A program made the translations under genes and the position numbers. Positions 1 through 10,972 of a stretch of 63,715 nucleotides of DNA are shown piece after piece. How positions within the stretch are numbered: position 1 is the first letter of the stretch; every line of letters begins with the position of its first letter. The notes below the pieces were generated by a model that saw nothing but the letters and a program-made list of their open reading frames with translations, made no database searches and had not been told where the DNA came from. Source of the stretch: Rhizomucor pusillus (Eukaryota; Mucoromycota; Mucoromycetes; Mucorales; Lichtheimiaceae); the NCBI GenBank assembly GCA_900175165.2, contig FWWN02000618.1:477-64191 (forward strand). Reading direction: 5' to 3'.

Positions 1-365
1 GAATGCTTAAACGGCGCGAGGCGCGAGGAGAGGCAGTTATTGTGACCATTGACGAGTACCGTATCTCTCAGGTAAGGAACGACTAGCAAGTTACTAATGA
101 CGAAAGCTAATATCAATCGACCTAGGTTTGTCATTCCTGTTTGGCGAGGAGCCTCCGCAATGTTACCACTGAGAATAACATCTCTCACCATGGCATCCTT
201 GACTGTCAAAGCTGCGGCATGCTGTGGAACAGAGATGTAAATGCCTCTAAGAATATGTATTATATCGCTTCAAGAGTCTGGCAAGGATTTGGCCGCCCGG
301 AACCATTTGTCAGACCAACATCAAATGAACCCACCACTGCGAATGTGGGACCCGAAAGGGTTTAG
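1..365 (+). CDS. Fanzor/TnpB-like (OrfB zinc ribbon) nuclease, C-terminal part, cut by left window edge
   Basis: This is the 3' end of a gene that begins outside the window. Exon 1 is open from about position 3 to 71. An intron with gtaagg donor and ctag acceptor runs 72-125, and the last exon is 126-365. The joined product contains DEYRISQVCHSC, then about 20 residues later DCQSCGMLWNRDVNASKN. This is the four-cysteine zinc ribbon followed by the RDxNAxxN motif that carries the RuvC-III aspartate in TnpB and Fanzor proteins. A GRPEPFVRP tail follows, and the protein ends at TAG 363-365. Known members are RNA-guided nucleases of transposable elements. Nothing visible here is frameshifted, so the ribbon could be functional, but the RuvC-I and RuvC-II parts cannot be seen. 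Confidence is good for the family and low for activity. Confidence 0.72.
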
Positions 366-898
366 GTTTTTACGGTAAGCCTTGCAGTTCATCCTGGATT
401 CTGAATATTATTGAGGTACTAATATTGAGACTGCTTCTCTTTAAATGACTCGGTAAGTAAAAAGGGATACAAGCCTATAATACCTGGATATTTTACTGAT
501 TGACCCGGTTTACATTTGGAGCAACTGCACTACATGGCAAATTTAAACCAATATGGTAAGTCTTCGTCGTCCTTAGATCGACAAGAATATTTATTAATTT
601 GGTTTAAAGGTTTAAGTTTGTCTTGATTGTCGTGCAATTCGGATGCTCCAAACGCCAACTGTTTTTAAATATGCAGTAATTGTTCTAGTGATACGCAAAA
701 CCGATCGTCTGGAGGAGTTTGAATTTGGGTATTAGAGACAAGCTGGTTGAAATGTTGTTACAGCCTCTTCTATTATACTTGTCTAAGGTGTGTATAGCAG
801 TAGGAGGATGCATCACTCATGAGCTATGTGAGCACGATGCGTTGAGAGCTATGGATGGATCGATTGATGGATGGATCTGATACGATATTGCTACAGAG
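366..898. other. 3' flank of the Fanzor-like gene and upstream region of uL2, with an imperfect inverted repeat
   Basis: I see no gene in this stretch. It is A/T-rich and holds inverted repeat elements. ATTTGGAGCA near 513-522 pairs with TGCTCCAAAC at 644-653, and TTTAAACCAAT near 542-552 pairs with ATTTGGTTTAAA near 596-607. Fanzor guide RNAs are reported to overlap or follow the 3' end of the nuclease gene, so this flank is where such an RNA or the element's right end would be expected. That is inference only. The last 100-200 bases should hold the uL2 promoter and 5' leader. Confidence 0.4.
513..653. repeat. imperfect inverted repeat, possible large hairpin
   Basis: The outer arms are ATTTGGAGCA (about 513-522) and TGCTCCAAAC (about 644-653). 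The inner arms are TTTAAACCAA (about 542-551) and TTGGTTTAAA (about 598-607). A transcript could therefore fold back over about 140 bases. The pairing between these blocks is interrupted. It may be a transposon end, a structured RNA or chance in A/T-rich DNA. Confidence 0.4.
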
Positions 899-1886
899 AT
901 GGGTCGTGTCATTCGTGCTCAGAGAAAGGGTGCCGGTAGCGTCTTCAAGGCGCACACCGTTGGCCGCAAGGGTGCAGCTCAATTGCGTGTTTTCGACTTT
1001 GCCGAACGCCACGGTTACATTCGCGGTCTTGTCAAGGAAATCGTTCACGATCCCGGACGAGGTGCTCCCCTTGCCAAGGTATGTATATGACATTCATTCA
1101 GAGTGCATTTTCTGAAGTCAGTGACACTAATCGACATTGGGAACATTTTAGGTTGTCTTCCGTGACCCCTACAAGTAAATACGCCTTTTTTAATTCAACG
1201 AAAACGAACAAACAACATTTGCTGATCGAAAACAACGCAATTTTCACTAGGTACAAGCTTCGCACCGAAACCTTCATCGCCACCGAAGGCATGTACACCG
1301 GTCAGTTCATTTACTGCGGTAAGAAGGCCTCTTTGAACATTGGCAACGTCTTGCCCTTGTCTTCCATGCCCGAAGGTACCGTCATCTGCAACGTCGAAGA
1401 GAAGGTTGGTGACCGCGGTGCTCTCGCCCGTGCCTCCGGTAACTACGCCACCATCATTGGTCACGGTGAAGACGGTCGTACCCGTGTCCGTCTTCCCTCT
1501 GGTGCCAAGAAGATCATTCCCTCTACCTCCCGTGCTGCTATCGGTATCGTTGCCGGTGGTGGTCGTATCGACAAGCCCCTCTTGAAGGCTGGTAACGCCT
1601 ACCACAAGGCTAAAGCTAAGCGCAACAACTGGCCCAAGACTCGCGGTGTTGCCATGAACCCCGTAGACCATCCTCACGGTGGTGGTAACCACCAGCACAT
1701 TGGTCACGCCTCGACCGTCTCCCGCGTTGCTCCCGCTGGTCAGAAGGTATGCATTTTATTACTGTAACTTGAATTTTTGCACGGCTCGTTTTGTTAATCG
1801 CCACACTTTGCATCAAATAGGTCGGTCTTATTGCTGCCCGTCGCACCGGTTTGCTCCGTGGTACCAAGAAGGTCAAGGATCAGTAA
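899..1886 (+). CDS. RPL2: 60S ribosomal protein uL2 (L8 of animals, L2 of yeast)
   Basis: The exons are 899-1078, 1152-1174, 1251-1746 and 1821-1886, joining to 254 residues, the same length as yeast L2. The start [19 protein letters not shown] is the universal N terminus of eukaryotic uL2. The middle holds [10 protein letters not shown] and the end holds [16 protein letters not shown], the loop near the peptidyl transferase centre with the conserved histidine. The protein binds 25S rRNA in the large subunit and helps subunit joining and peptide bond formation. Codons are strongly C-ending (GTC, TTC, GAC), as expected for a highly expressed gene, unlike the gene to its right. The second exon has only 23 bases. 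An AG lies just before the start codon, so a leader intron is possible. The family call is certain. Confidence 0.97.
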
Positions 1887-2193
1887 ATACGAAAATAAAG
1901 CTGTTCTTAGCATTTGTCTACGCCCATCGATTCGGAAAGCCTACATGCAATGGACTGGAGGTTGAACAACTAGTAGTAGTAGGGGCTAGTGGAGTTTTTC
2001 TTTTCACTTTTTACATAGTGGGAGAGAGACAGAGAGCCTATTTTTATGGTACAGTGATGAAGTCATGAGTGGAGAAAAAAAAATGGAATAGTGGTGAAGG
2101 GTAAAATGCTATGAGGTGGTTGTAGTAGTTGTGGCAGCTCGTTTGGCTTGAGCCTAAAAGTGCTCTACATGAGTTGCCAAACATTGCAGTTAT
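1887..2193. other. intergenic region between convergent uL2 and SPT7
   Basis: About 300 bases between two stop codons that face each other. It contains G/A-rich stretches (about 2020-2100) and no coding signal. It must hold the 3' ends of both transcripts. Confidence 0.5.
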
Positions 2194-5100
2194 TCAGCAC
2201 GAAGCCTCTACCTTTCTCTCCTTTGCTTCCTGTTTGGCCATCCGTTCTTGCTCTTTAAGCTCCTCGCGTAACCGTCTCTTCTCTTCCTTTTCCGCTAGTC
2301 TTTGTGCTTTCTCTTCCATCTTTTGTCGCTTTTTCTCTGCCCGCTCTGCCTTCTCGGCTAAGATCTCTTCAAGCGGTCGCTTCCGCTTGGTCTTTCTTGA
2401 TTCGCCTCCAAGTCCTCCTGCACCGAGACCAGTGCTGTTCGGGCTGCTGTCTTTCAGCGGTCTCTTGCGTCCCGTATTCGTCTTGTTCGTTGGTGGGTAT
2501 TTCGGACGGCTCTTATGCTTGTTAGGAATGTATTCATCCTCGACAAGACCTTTCTCTGTCATCTTGGACTTGATAAACGGTCTTAATAAACCAATAAATT
2601 CCGTCTCGGAGGTGACTGGAGTGAAGGGTGGAGGCGGCGGGTAGGCGAGCTTAGGTTCTAACATGCCAAGTTCTCAGTATATCCAGCTCAACTATTTGAC
2701 GTTGATTCCTTTCATACCATGCACTGAAGATTTCCGTCGTGGTTCTTTAACCTTATTTCCACCAAACCATAACCGTGCGGGAATCTAACAAATATGGTCA
2801 GGTAATAGATCAACACATAGACCTTGATTCACATACAGATAAAGCATCGACATTGTACTCTTGGTCCAAGCCAATGTTCTTGAAGCCAAAGAAATCTTCG
2901 CCAAGTTCTTCGCCAAAGGAACCACTATAACAACAATACTTTAGGTCATTCTTTCTAATGGAATCACAGTACCAACTTACGTTATAAACGATTCCTCATC
3001 CTGAATAATACTTTCATCATCTTCGGATTTTTCATTTGGACCCTAATACCCACGCGTTATATGATCAGGTCTGGGATCCTCTAAATAATTTGACTTACCA
3101 GAAGCATATCTTGATATGAGTTCTCCAATTTGCGATGAAGCTCATCCAGACGATTACCATATCGCTCTATGTCGTCTCGGATATATGATTCCAATTCTGC
3201 GACGTTGTCCACTCCGTTTTCATATAATACATGCATCAAAATTTCCTTTGTTCGAAATATATAAGTAGCAGCTTCGATAAAACGAGCAAAACTGTTTCGT
3301 ACCTCACTGTTCATTTGCCGACCATAATCGTCCCAGTAAACTCGCAAAGTCTTCCCAATAGTTAGCATATAATCCATAGCTATTTCGGTAAGGACGTTCA
3401 ATGCATTCTCCTGAGCGCCTTCAAATCCAGCATGTGCGAGTAGCTTTACAAGCGTTCTCTGCAACAATTGCTCTCCTGCCTCTTGGTTTATGATCAATGG
3501 CGGTATCTTCTTTGTGTCAGAATCTTCGTTTTGCCACGGAAGGGCCGGAAGGGAGCTGGAGGTGGATAAAGTATCGGGTTCATTAAGCGGTATTGATGAA
3601 GCGAGTGTAGAAATCTAAATATCAGCGCGGTTAATGATCCACTTGTACTAAGAGAAGCAGCAAAGATGACTTACAGGTATATTATTACGGACGGCATTGC
3701 ACTTTGAATACACCAAACGGACCTTTTGAAGTCTCTTCAGATTCTTGTCAATGAGCTTGTTTAAACCATGGTTAGGAAAGCGAACGGATGGATATACGTC
3801 CAGCGGCACATCCGTGTACCTAGTCTCAAAATTAGACGCATTGCTTCCCAGCCAATGTCTCGGTGCAAAGCTAACTTACCCGCTAGGTCGCTCTGCTATT
3901 GACATGTCGGTGGCCGTAGTGTCGATAGATGCTTTTCGGAGAGTTAGCGCGGATTCGGCTTGAGGTTCATTTGTAACATCTTCAGGTAAATTAGGAATCT
4001 CGGGTATTCCGGAGGTAATAACATATTCTGGCAAAAAAAGATCTGTGCGAGCTGAATCTTCTTGGTCTTCTTTGGTTGCTCTTGCCATCTTTCTTGAAAA
4101 GAAGACGTCCAGATTTTCATCATCGCTGGAATCAAGCTCGATTGTGTCGTATAAACTGGAGCCACCGCTGTTCCTCTCGGCCCATCTCGAGAATCGATCG
4201 TTAGGGTACTTGATCAACTTTTGAACGACTTCTGGTTTGCAATGCTGATGTTCGATGATAGCAAAACGTTCCATATCCAAAGATGATCGTGATATTGCCA
4301 GGCGGTCTGCAAAGGGGAATTGATATTGCTTTTCTACTTCGCTCTTTTAAGAAAGAGCACATGAATAATTTTGGTTAATGCAGGTAAAGATGATGGACTT
4401 ACCGCCATCTTTGCTCGAGTTTTGCGAGTCATATCTCGCCATATTTGCTCCTGAAGTTCTCTCAAATCATTTTCTGTATCTTCGTCGATATCCTTTCCTT
4501 CCTCTTCAGTCTCGGTGATGGCTTGATTATCCTTGACTTGTTTTCCACCGTAAGCTTTGTGCGGTGCAACTCCGTTGGGTGTATTAGCACCCGTCTCGTT
4601 GTCACTTCCGGTACCAATGTCGTTCCCAGGAGCTGTGCTTGACTCTCGGGTCAGTGATCTTTCTCGCGAACCTCGTGCTGGCTCTGATCCAGCCCTGACA
4701 TCCGCCAAAATTGGATGCGTATGCTTGCCCGGACCCTATAGAAAATCGTTGGACCGGATCTTCATTTCATACCAAACATAGGTAATCACTCGTACCTTTC
4801 TGGAAGCCCTATGATCATGATCTCCATCTTCACTTGCATCGTCGCCAAACTCTTCTGCTTCTATCTCTGCGCGATCCCGGATCGTGATATCAGGCACCCG
4901 AGCAAGAAGACGATCTGTTTTCTTCCTCATTGCATGAGCATGCTTGCGGTATTCGCTTGCCTAAAAGCCGGGTCAATCATCCAGAGCACATCTTGTTTCC
5001 TTTTGAGCAATACATACTGGATTCGTATTGTAAGTGAGGCAATTATCGTATATGAGATACAAATCATCCGCAAATTCCTTCTTTGATTTATATTGCAAAT

Positions 5101-6449
5101 TCTTCATTTTCTTCGTCACTGTGCCCAGATCCATCGGCTTTTTGATAACTATGCATACAGTTAGTATGGTCAGTTATGTATCGGAAGTTCAAAGGAACTT
5201 ACCATCAAAATAATCCGGTGCTTCTCGTTTGCTAACTTTGTTGAGGAACGGCGTTGAATGTTCCTACGATTCGCTACTTAGCAACAGATCAGGTATTGCT
5301 CGCAGTAATTATACATACAGTAAAGTTCTTCAAATCATTTAGCACCTTCTCACAGGCTTCATATAACTCCTCTTGGCCTATTTTATCGTCGCTTGCCTAG
5401 AAAACATGAAATCAGCATTTTCAAATCATTTAGATTAATCTTAAGTATTACCCATTTTGTGCGATGCGGTTTGAAGTCTGACAAGAGATTCCTGATCTCT
5501 CGGTCGCTCAAAGTAGTGCGATCTCGATTGGCTGCTATACCTTGCAATAAATACTGAAAGATTTCTTTAGATTGGTGTGCACTGTATCCTTCATTTTCAA
5601 AGTACCTTGAGATTGAAGTTTCCATGTGTATTCAGCAATGACAGCTAAGCGATACATTTATGAATTTCCCAGATAGCAGACCAATGCTCCATCCACTTTT
5701 CAAGACCCTTACCGAGGACTCATCAGCGTGATCCTTGTCTTCATCGTTTTCCATTTCTTCTTGTGCTTCAAACTCCTTTGATTCTTGTTTAAGTTGCAAG
5801 CCTCATTTAAATCCAGTATTCATTACCTCGAGTTTCCTTAATTCCAACATTGCTGCTAGATCATATTCTAAGGTATGATATACATCGTTCAAAGGTACTT
5901 TCTGTGCATCGACGTCAGAAATCGCTGTTGACGGCTCGGTTTCTGCATCTGCGTCTAAGCAAATATGGAGGCAAATCAATATCTAGCTGCCCTGACATAG
6001 TTTATCCATTACGCACCTGCGTTCTCCTCTTTTATGGGGATGATTGGGCTTGGATGAGGCGACGGTAACGAACGAGCTGTTTCGCATATCTTGTCCCAAT
6101 CTAACCGTTCGTCGCGACAGCACGGTTTATCCAAATGATACAGGTGTGGTATATATTGTTCGAAGAGCAAGGCGCGTACTCGAGCCGATACAAGCTGTCC
6201 AGCTGTATTGTCCGTAATAAAAGCAACCCAACGTCCAAATGATACAGTAGCTGACTCAAATTGTTTTGCTTCAGCCGACGTTAACGAGCGTATGTGTATA
6301 TTCTTTTCAATGATGTGTTGAGCCAGAGCATACGACAATTGAGGCCATGGAGGCATATCCTTGTGAACCGTTGCCGACATGACTGATTTGAAGAACTCCC
6401 GCTCCCGTTTTGCGCTTTGTTGCGGGTGGATCGCTGTATAAAACGTCAA
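2194..6449 (-). CDS. SPT7: SAGA complex subunit Spt7 (bromodomain and histone fold)
   Basis: Sixteen exons on the minus strand can be joined in one frame: 6449-6017, 5954-5827, 5783-5713, 5605-5452, 5396-5319, 5263-5203, 5148-5018, 4960-4796, 4735-4403, 4343-3880, 3819-3675, 3614-3099, 3042-2981, 2924-2837, 2784-2718 and 2657-2194, giving about 1119 residues. The region around residues 262-385 is the Spt7 bromodomain, with [54 protein letters not shown] and [14 protein letters not shown]. The exon at 3614-3099 encodes the histone-fold region that pairs with Taf10. The C terminus is a lysine/glutamate-rich coiled coil. Spt7 is the assembly scaffold of the SAGA co-activator in the nucleus. The start is uncertain: ATG 6449 is in frame, but an upstream ATG near 6630 could begin an extra exon. 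The 5783-5713 exon is the weakest, because the other frame there is more acidic and more protein-like. Confidence 0.9.
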
Positions 6450-6953
6450 GGAATTCGTTCGTTCTGTGTCGTGAGGGGGGCTGTTGAAGACTTGATTCGC
6501 GAATTGCTACTGGATTACTCCTCTGCTTAAGCTGTGAAAGGCAGCCTACAAAAATTGGGACGGAACAGTCGCGATTTGATATTTCGTCTCCTCCACCAAA
6601 TGAGCATGGACTATCCATCATCGTAGCCACTTTTTCTTTTTTTCTGCTAAGAACTCCCTATGGATTATCAGTATTTCTTATGGCGGTACTGGCGTTGCAT
6701 TCCTTAAACTGTCAGCACTCTGCTGTAGTTCTATGGGCTTGAGCTACGGATGCGCTTGCTAGAAGACGGAACAGCAGAACTCTGAATGTCTATATTTAAA
6801 TACCAAATTTAATGCAAACAATGAAGAATGCATATATTCTGTATAATGAAATCAAGCTCGGATTTGCTTCAAAGCTCTTCAGGTACACCTGTAAACCGGG
6901 AATATGAGCATTTCATTTATTGCTTGTTTTCTTCTAATTAGAATAACGATTAA
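6450..6953. promoter_or_regulatory. divergent promoter region of SPT7 and ERV29
   Basis: The two genes point away from each other with about 500 bases between the chosen start codons. The part nearest SPT7 (about 6450-6630) is open in another frame and may be an additional SPT7 5' exon or leader. The rest is A/T-rich and shows no coding signal. Confidence 0.45.
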
Positions 6954-7913
6954 ATGGACTCTGCATGGCTACGGATAGCTCAGCAAACACTGGAGGAATG
7001 GCACGACTCTACAAAACCGTATTTTCCAGCTGTGAGCCGATGGTTGATCACGTCGACATTCTACGAAGATGCATTTCGTATCTTGTTGCAATGGTCTGAA
7101 CAGCAATCATACCTAGAAAGCCATAGTCATCTGCCATCTATAGTCGTGTCGTTTTATCTGCTCACCAGCATCTTGGCAAGTATTTGAGACAACCATTTTT
7201 GCTTCGATTTGCGCGTTTGACTCACACTGCATTGTTGCTATATAAAAGTGTATGCAAGTGTGCTCCACGTTGATTATTGCCCAGCGGTTTGTCCCAATAT
7301 CAGTCGTTATACTGACTGCTGTCCTGCTATCTCAAACAGTGTTGTACGGATTGATCTTTGATATGGTACAGAGTGCGAATCCTTCAAAATTTCTCAGCTG
7401 TATGATTAATAATGCTGTTCTTTGCAGGTCTTCTTCTTACGGACTATTTCCATGTCTGGTGCTCTTTTGCTATGTCTCTCCGAAAGCTTACTGAAAAATG
7501 AAGCAAGCAGCAAATCAATGTTTGGGTTGCCTCAACTATCAGAGTCCGAAACGCATCAATATCTCCAGTTCATCGGCCGTGTTCTGATAGTGATCCTCTT
7601 CGTCTCCTTTATTTTCAACGGAGAATGGGGAGCGCTCCGAGTCATTCTGTCTTTTGCTGGATTGACTGCCTGCACGACGGTCGTCTTGGGATTCCAAACT
7701 CGCTTATCGGCCATGTTTTTATTCTTTCTTCTCTGCCTGCTTAATATACTCGCGAATAATTGGTGGTGGTCAGCCAAGTATTCGAGCTCTCAGCAACACG
7801 ATTTGGCAAAGTACGACTTTTTCCAGACCTTGAGCGTCGTCGGGGGATTATTACTGCTAGCATCGATTGGACCTGGGAAACTTAGTTATGACGAACGGAA
7901 AAAAGACGAGTAG
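6954..7913 (+). CDS. ERV29: SURF4/Erv29-type ER cargo receptor
   Basis: The exons are 6954-7179, 7259-7365 and 7428-7913, giving 272 residues, typical for the family. RWLITSTFYEDAFRILLQW near the N terminus matches the LISTFLEDGIR block of SURF4/Erv29. The second half holds LAKYDFFQTLSVVGGLLLL and GPGKLSYDERKKDE. Several hydrophobic helices alternate along the chain. The protein ends in KKDE, a C-terminal dilysine (KKxx) signal for retrieval from Golgi to ER. The family packages soluble secretory proteins into COPII vesicles. The first acceptor is placed at 7258 because only that site keeps the phase and gives SILAMCSTLIIAQRF. It is transcribed away from SPT7. Confidence 0.93.
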
Positions 7914-8473
7914 ATCTTGTAAATTATAAATGTAGATAACATATACCAGCTATTGAAAATGTGATGGATTCGGAGACAATGAAAGGGATCAACTTTTTGG
8001 ATTGATAGATGAACTGGAGAAGCTGATATGAAATAATCAAGTATAGGTCCCATTAAAAACACAATTTGGTCTGCTAGAGAAGACGTGATATCAAATGAAT
8101 ACATACTAAGAAAGCCTTTGCTGATAGTAACATGTTTCAGTGAATGACATCGGAAAATGTTGCATCCAAGGAGAAACAACGAGGTGTCCTTTATGTGTTA
8201 GTCTATGTTGAACTGGTCTGAAACGAGGAAATTGAACTTTAGTGTCAATATTCGTAGATAACCAAAACATTGAGTTGCTTGTTACTTAAAACGACCAGAC
8301 GCCTGAATAGAAAAAGGAAATTTACAGTTCTGAGCTGAATATGGAACACGAAAGATCATACGCGATTGCGCGCGTCCCCGCTGAGCATCCCTTTGCTTTT
8401 TCGACCTGAGCAATGAAGTTTGGGCGAGGGCAAAAGGATTCGACCAGCATTAGTTTATTTCAAAACATAGTCT
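7914..8473. other. intergenic region, nothing recognised
   Basis: About 560 bases between ERV29 and the BRCT gene. It is A/T-rich, with the ERV29 3' end (near 7920-7960) and presumably the promoter of the BRCT gene. I see no RNA gene or conserved reading frame. Confidence 0.4.
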
Positions 8474-10581
8474 ATGCATTCCACGAGTCGCTGGAGCCAG
8501 CTAAGCGAACTAAGGTGCACCGTGCAGCTTAAGATCTCTAAGGTTCCCCAACTCTTCCTCCAGATCTATTAACGATCGTCCCAGCTAGCAATTCTTCTCG
8601 AAAAGAACGGTGCAGTTGCCGGCCAGGTAGACGATAGCGAAACAAATCGTGGTCAAATACCTAGAGCAACACATGTTATTGCAGAACGAGCTTTGCAGGA
8701 AGAATCTGACGCCGAATCTACCGAAGTGACATCGCAGTATCTAGTAACTGTAAGCCATCCATCACGCTGCTGCTATGTCTTCTATTATACTGATAGCTTT
8801 TCAATGTAGCCAAAGTGGGTACTGGGGGCTGTCAATAATGGTCATGTCCACCAGTATGTATCCACCACATTGTTTCGAGGATTTGACATTCCTTTTTAAT
8901 TGGAAATGTCCTAGTCCAAAATACTACTCTCCCGATCCGAGTAAGCTATTCTCCGGGATGGTAGTATCGTTCGATCTGGTATGTGCCTTAACATCGCACA
9001 CCTTTGTGATATATCGCATCGGCGTACTAACCGTCGTGAAAATAGGTAGCAGAAGAAACTTGCAGTCTGGTCTCAGATTATGTGCATCAATATGGCGGGC
9101 AAATACGATCTACATTTGACGACGATGTCACCCATATTGTTACGTCTGAACCACGAGATGTAAGTTTGAGAATATTCGGTTCAATTAGGAGCATATGAGA
9201 TTCATGCATAATGTAGCATATCTGTCGGAAGGCTGCCGGGAAGGATATCAAGATCGTCTCGCCTGAATGGTTTGTTACATGTGTCAAGTTAAAGCGCCTT
9301 GTGGATCAGGTGTGTGTGATGGAGTATCAGCTTTGGGATCAAGCCTTTGACGGTTATTTGCATAGGGTAATTATCTTTTTCCTACCACCTCTTCCAAAAG
9401 TTCATCGGATACAGCGAACCGACTGCCCCAGTCAGATGCTTCCAATTCGAAAAACTCGTTGAATAATTTGATATACCCATATCCTACCAAAACTCTGAAT
9501 GGCATACCTGAGCCTAGCAGGCATTTCCTTGCAGGCTACTGTTTTTATTTTGGTCCGGATATCGAGATCTCAGATGAAGCGTCGATATCTAGATTGAAAG
9601 AGCTTGTGGTCAAGGCTGGTGCTACAGTAGAAGAATCATATTGCAACGAGGTCAACGTGGTAATAGTCAAGTATCGATCATCGAATTTCTACATTCGAGC
9701 ATGTCGAGAAGGGAAGATAGTTGCGACAGTGTGGTGGGTCACAAATACTCTGCAGCGAAGACGTTTTGTGCCGCCTACGCAGACACTACTAGACTATCCT
9801 ACGCCTCGCGGTGGGATACCAGGCATGAGCGATATGGTGTGTATCTTTTGGTCATTTATTGTATATATTCTAACTTGATTTCGCGTAGCGTATTACTACG
9901 TCGGGATATAGAGCCATCGAGCGGGAGCACATCCAACGGATAGCTATGCATTGTGGTGTATCAGTATCCCCGAAATTGACCAAGCAAACCACATATCTTA
10001 TCAGTGCAACGTAATCTTTGCCATTTGATTAGCATCGAGATATAGCTACTAACTGCTAGCCACTCTACAGTTGCACGTCGCCGAAATATGTACAAGCGAA
10101 AAAGTGGAATATTCCTGTCGTCAACCACCTATGGCTAGAAGAATGCTATCAGAAATGGGAGAACAGACCGATATCGGTTGAATGTTACGTACATCAACCT
10201 GGAGAAACAATCTTGCGTGATCTTGTTGGCAAAACGGCTATAGATCCAGCAGTGACAGAAAAATGGTACAAAGATCAGGGCCATCAGCCAATGGAAATCC
10301 CTCGAAGATGTCTGGAATTTCTCCAGCAAATTAATGCCAGCGGTGTTGACAGCAACTCACTGTGGGGCACACCATCTGGCCTTTTGAAATCTACGAAAAA
10401 ACCCGAGACATATGTCTGGAGGGCTCGGAAAGCGGCTTTGAATGCGAAGAATGCATTGCAACAAGTTATTGTCCCGGATATGAATGCTTACCAAAAGGAA
10501 CGTAAGACGCTATGTAGACAGCGATCAGACGACGATCACATCCACAGAGAGATCAAACGTCGAAAACTACCACGCCGATAA
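8474..10581 (+). CDS. multi-BRCT DNA damage protein, Rtt107/Brc1/PTIP-like
   Basis: Nine exons join in frame: 8474-8542, 8585-8749, 8810-8853, 8915-8978, 9046-9159, 9217-9309, 9366-9836, 9889-10010 and 10071-10581, giving 550 residues. Four BRCT repeats are visible. The first, about 10-90, has LLEKNGAVAG and the tryptophan block PKWVLGAVNNG. The second, about 95-183, opens with KYYSPDPSKLFSGMVVSFD and has DDVTHIVTSEPRD and VSPEWFVTCVK. The third is about 228-330, with ATVWWVTNTL. The fourth is about 341-425, with WNIPVVNHLWLEECYQKW. The YSPDPxKxFSG block and tandem layout resemble the N-terminal half of Rtt107/Brc1, which bind phosphorylated partners at damaged forks. The 125-residue tail is basic and lacks the C-terminal BRCT pair of those proteins. 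The ATG at 8474 is chosen because it leads in phase into the first repeat. Confidence 0.82.
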
Positions 10582-10972
10582 GGAATAAGCATCTGTTATT
10601 ACAATATATAAACCTTGTACATAGCATAATTCCTATGACTTGCTTTGCTGAATATAAGCATGCGCCGTGAAAAAGATGGTAAATTGATTTGTAAAAACTG
10701 ATGCAAACGGCCGACGTCAAGCAGAAATAATGAATGGCGTTTAGTTTTTATGGTAGCGCATGTCTTGCCGTCGACAGCGCTGCAACCATCTGCTTCAGTG
10801 CAGCTCAACTTTAATTACACTGTTAGTGCAGAGCATAAAGTTTACGCTGTGCATTCATTGTGTGATCAAAAAAGAGCTGCCATCTCCAAACATCTCCCAA
10901 TTTTTTGGCGGCGCTCCAGAAGAAAAAGTGCAAAAGCTTGTCCCTTTTCTTTTTCCTCCCCTCTCTCTTTAC
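10582..10972. other. intergenic region upstream of the Q/A-rich gene
   Basis: About 390 bases. It includes a pyrimidine-rich stretch (about 10940-10970) just before the next start codon, which looks like a fungal core promoter or leader. The reading frame of the next gene is open back to an ATG near 10760, but that part does not look like protein. Confidence 0.4.

Noticed and set aside
1195..1707. 170-residue open frame opposite uL2
   Set aside because: It overlaps ribosomal protein exons in full and is valine/threonine/glycine-rich, as expected for a shadow of biased codons.
5641..5740. Introns of 11 and 17 bases in SPT7 that would keep phase
   Set aside because: Spliceosomal introns this short do not occur in fungi. 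The match in phase is most likely coincidence, and a normal 107-base intron also fits.
7175..7181. GC donor (gcaagt) in ERV29 intron 1
   Set aside because: A GC donor at 7176 with an early acceptor also keeps phase, but the ordinary GT at 7180 with the acceptor at 7258 gives a better family match, so a GC intron is not needed here.
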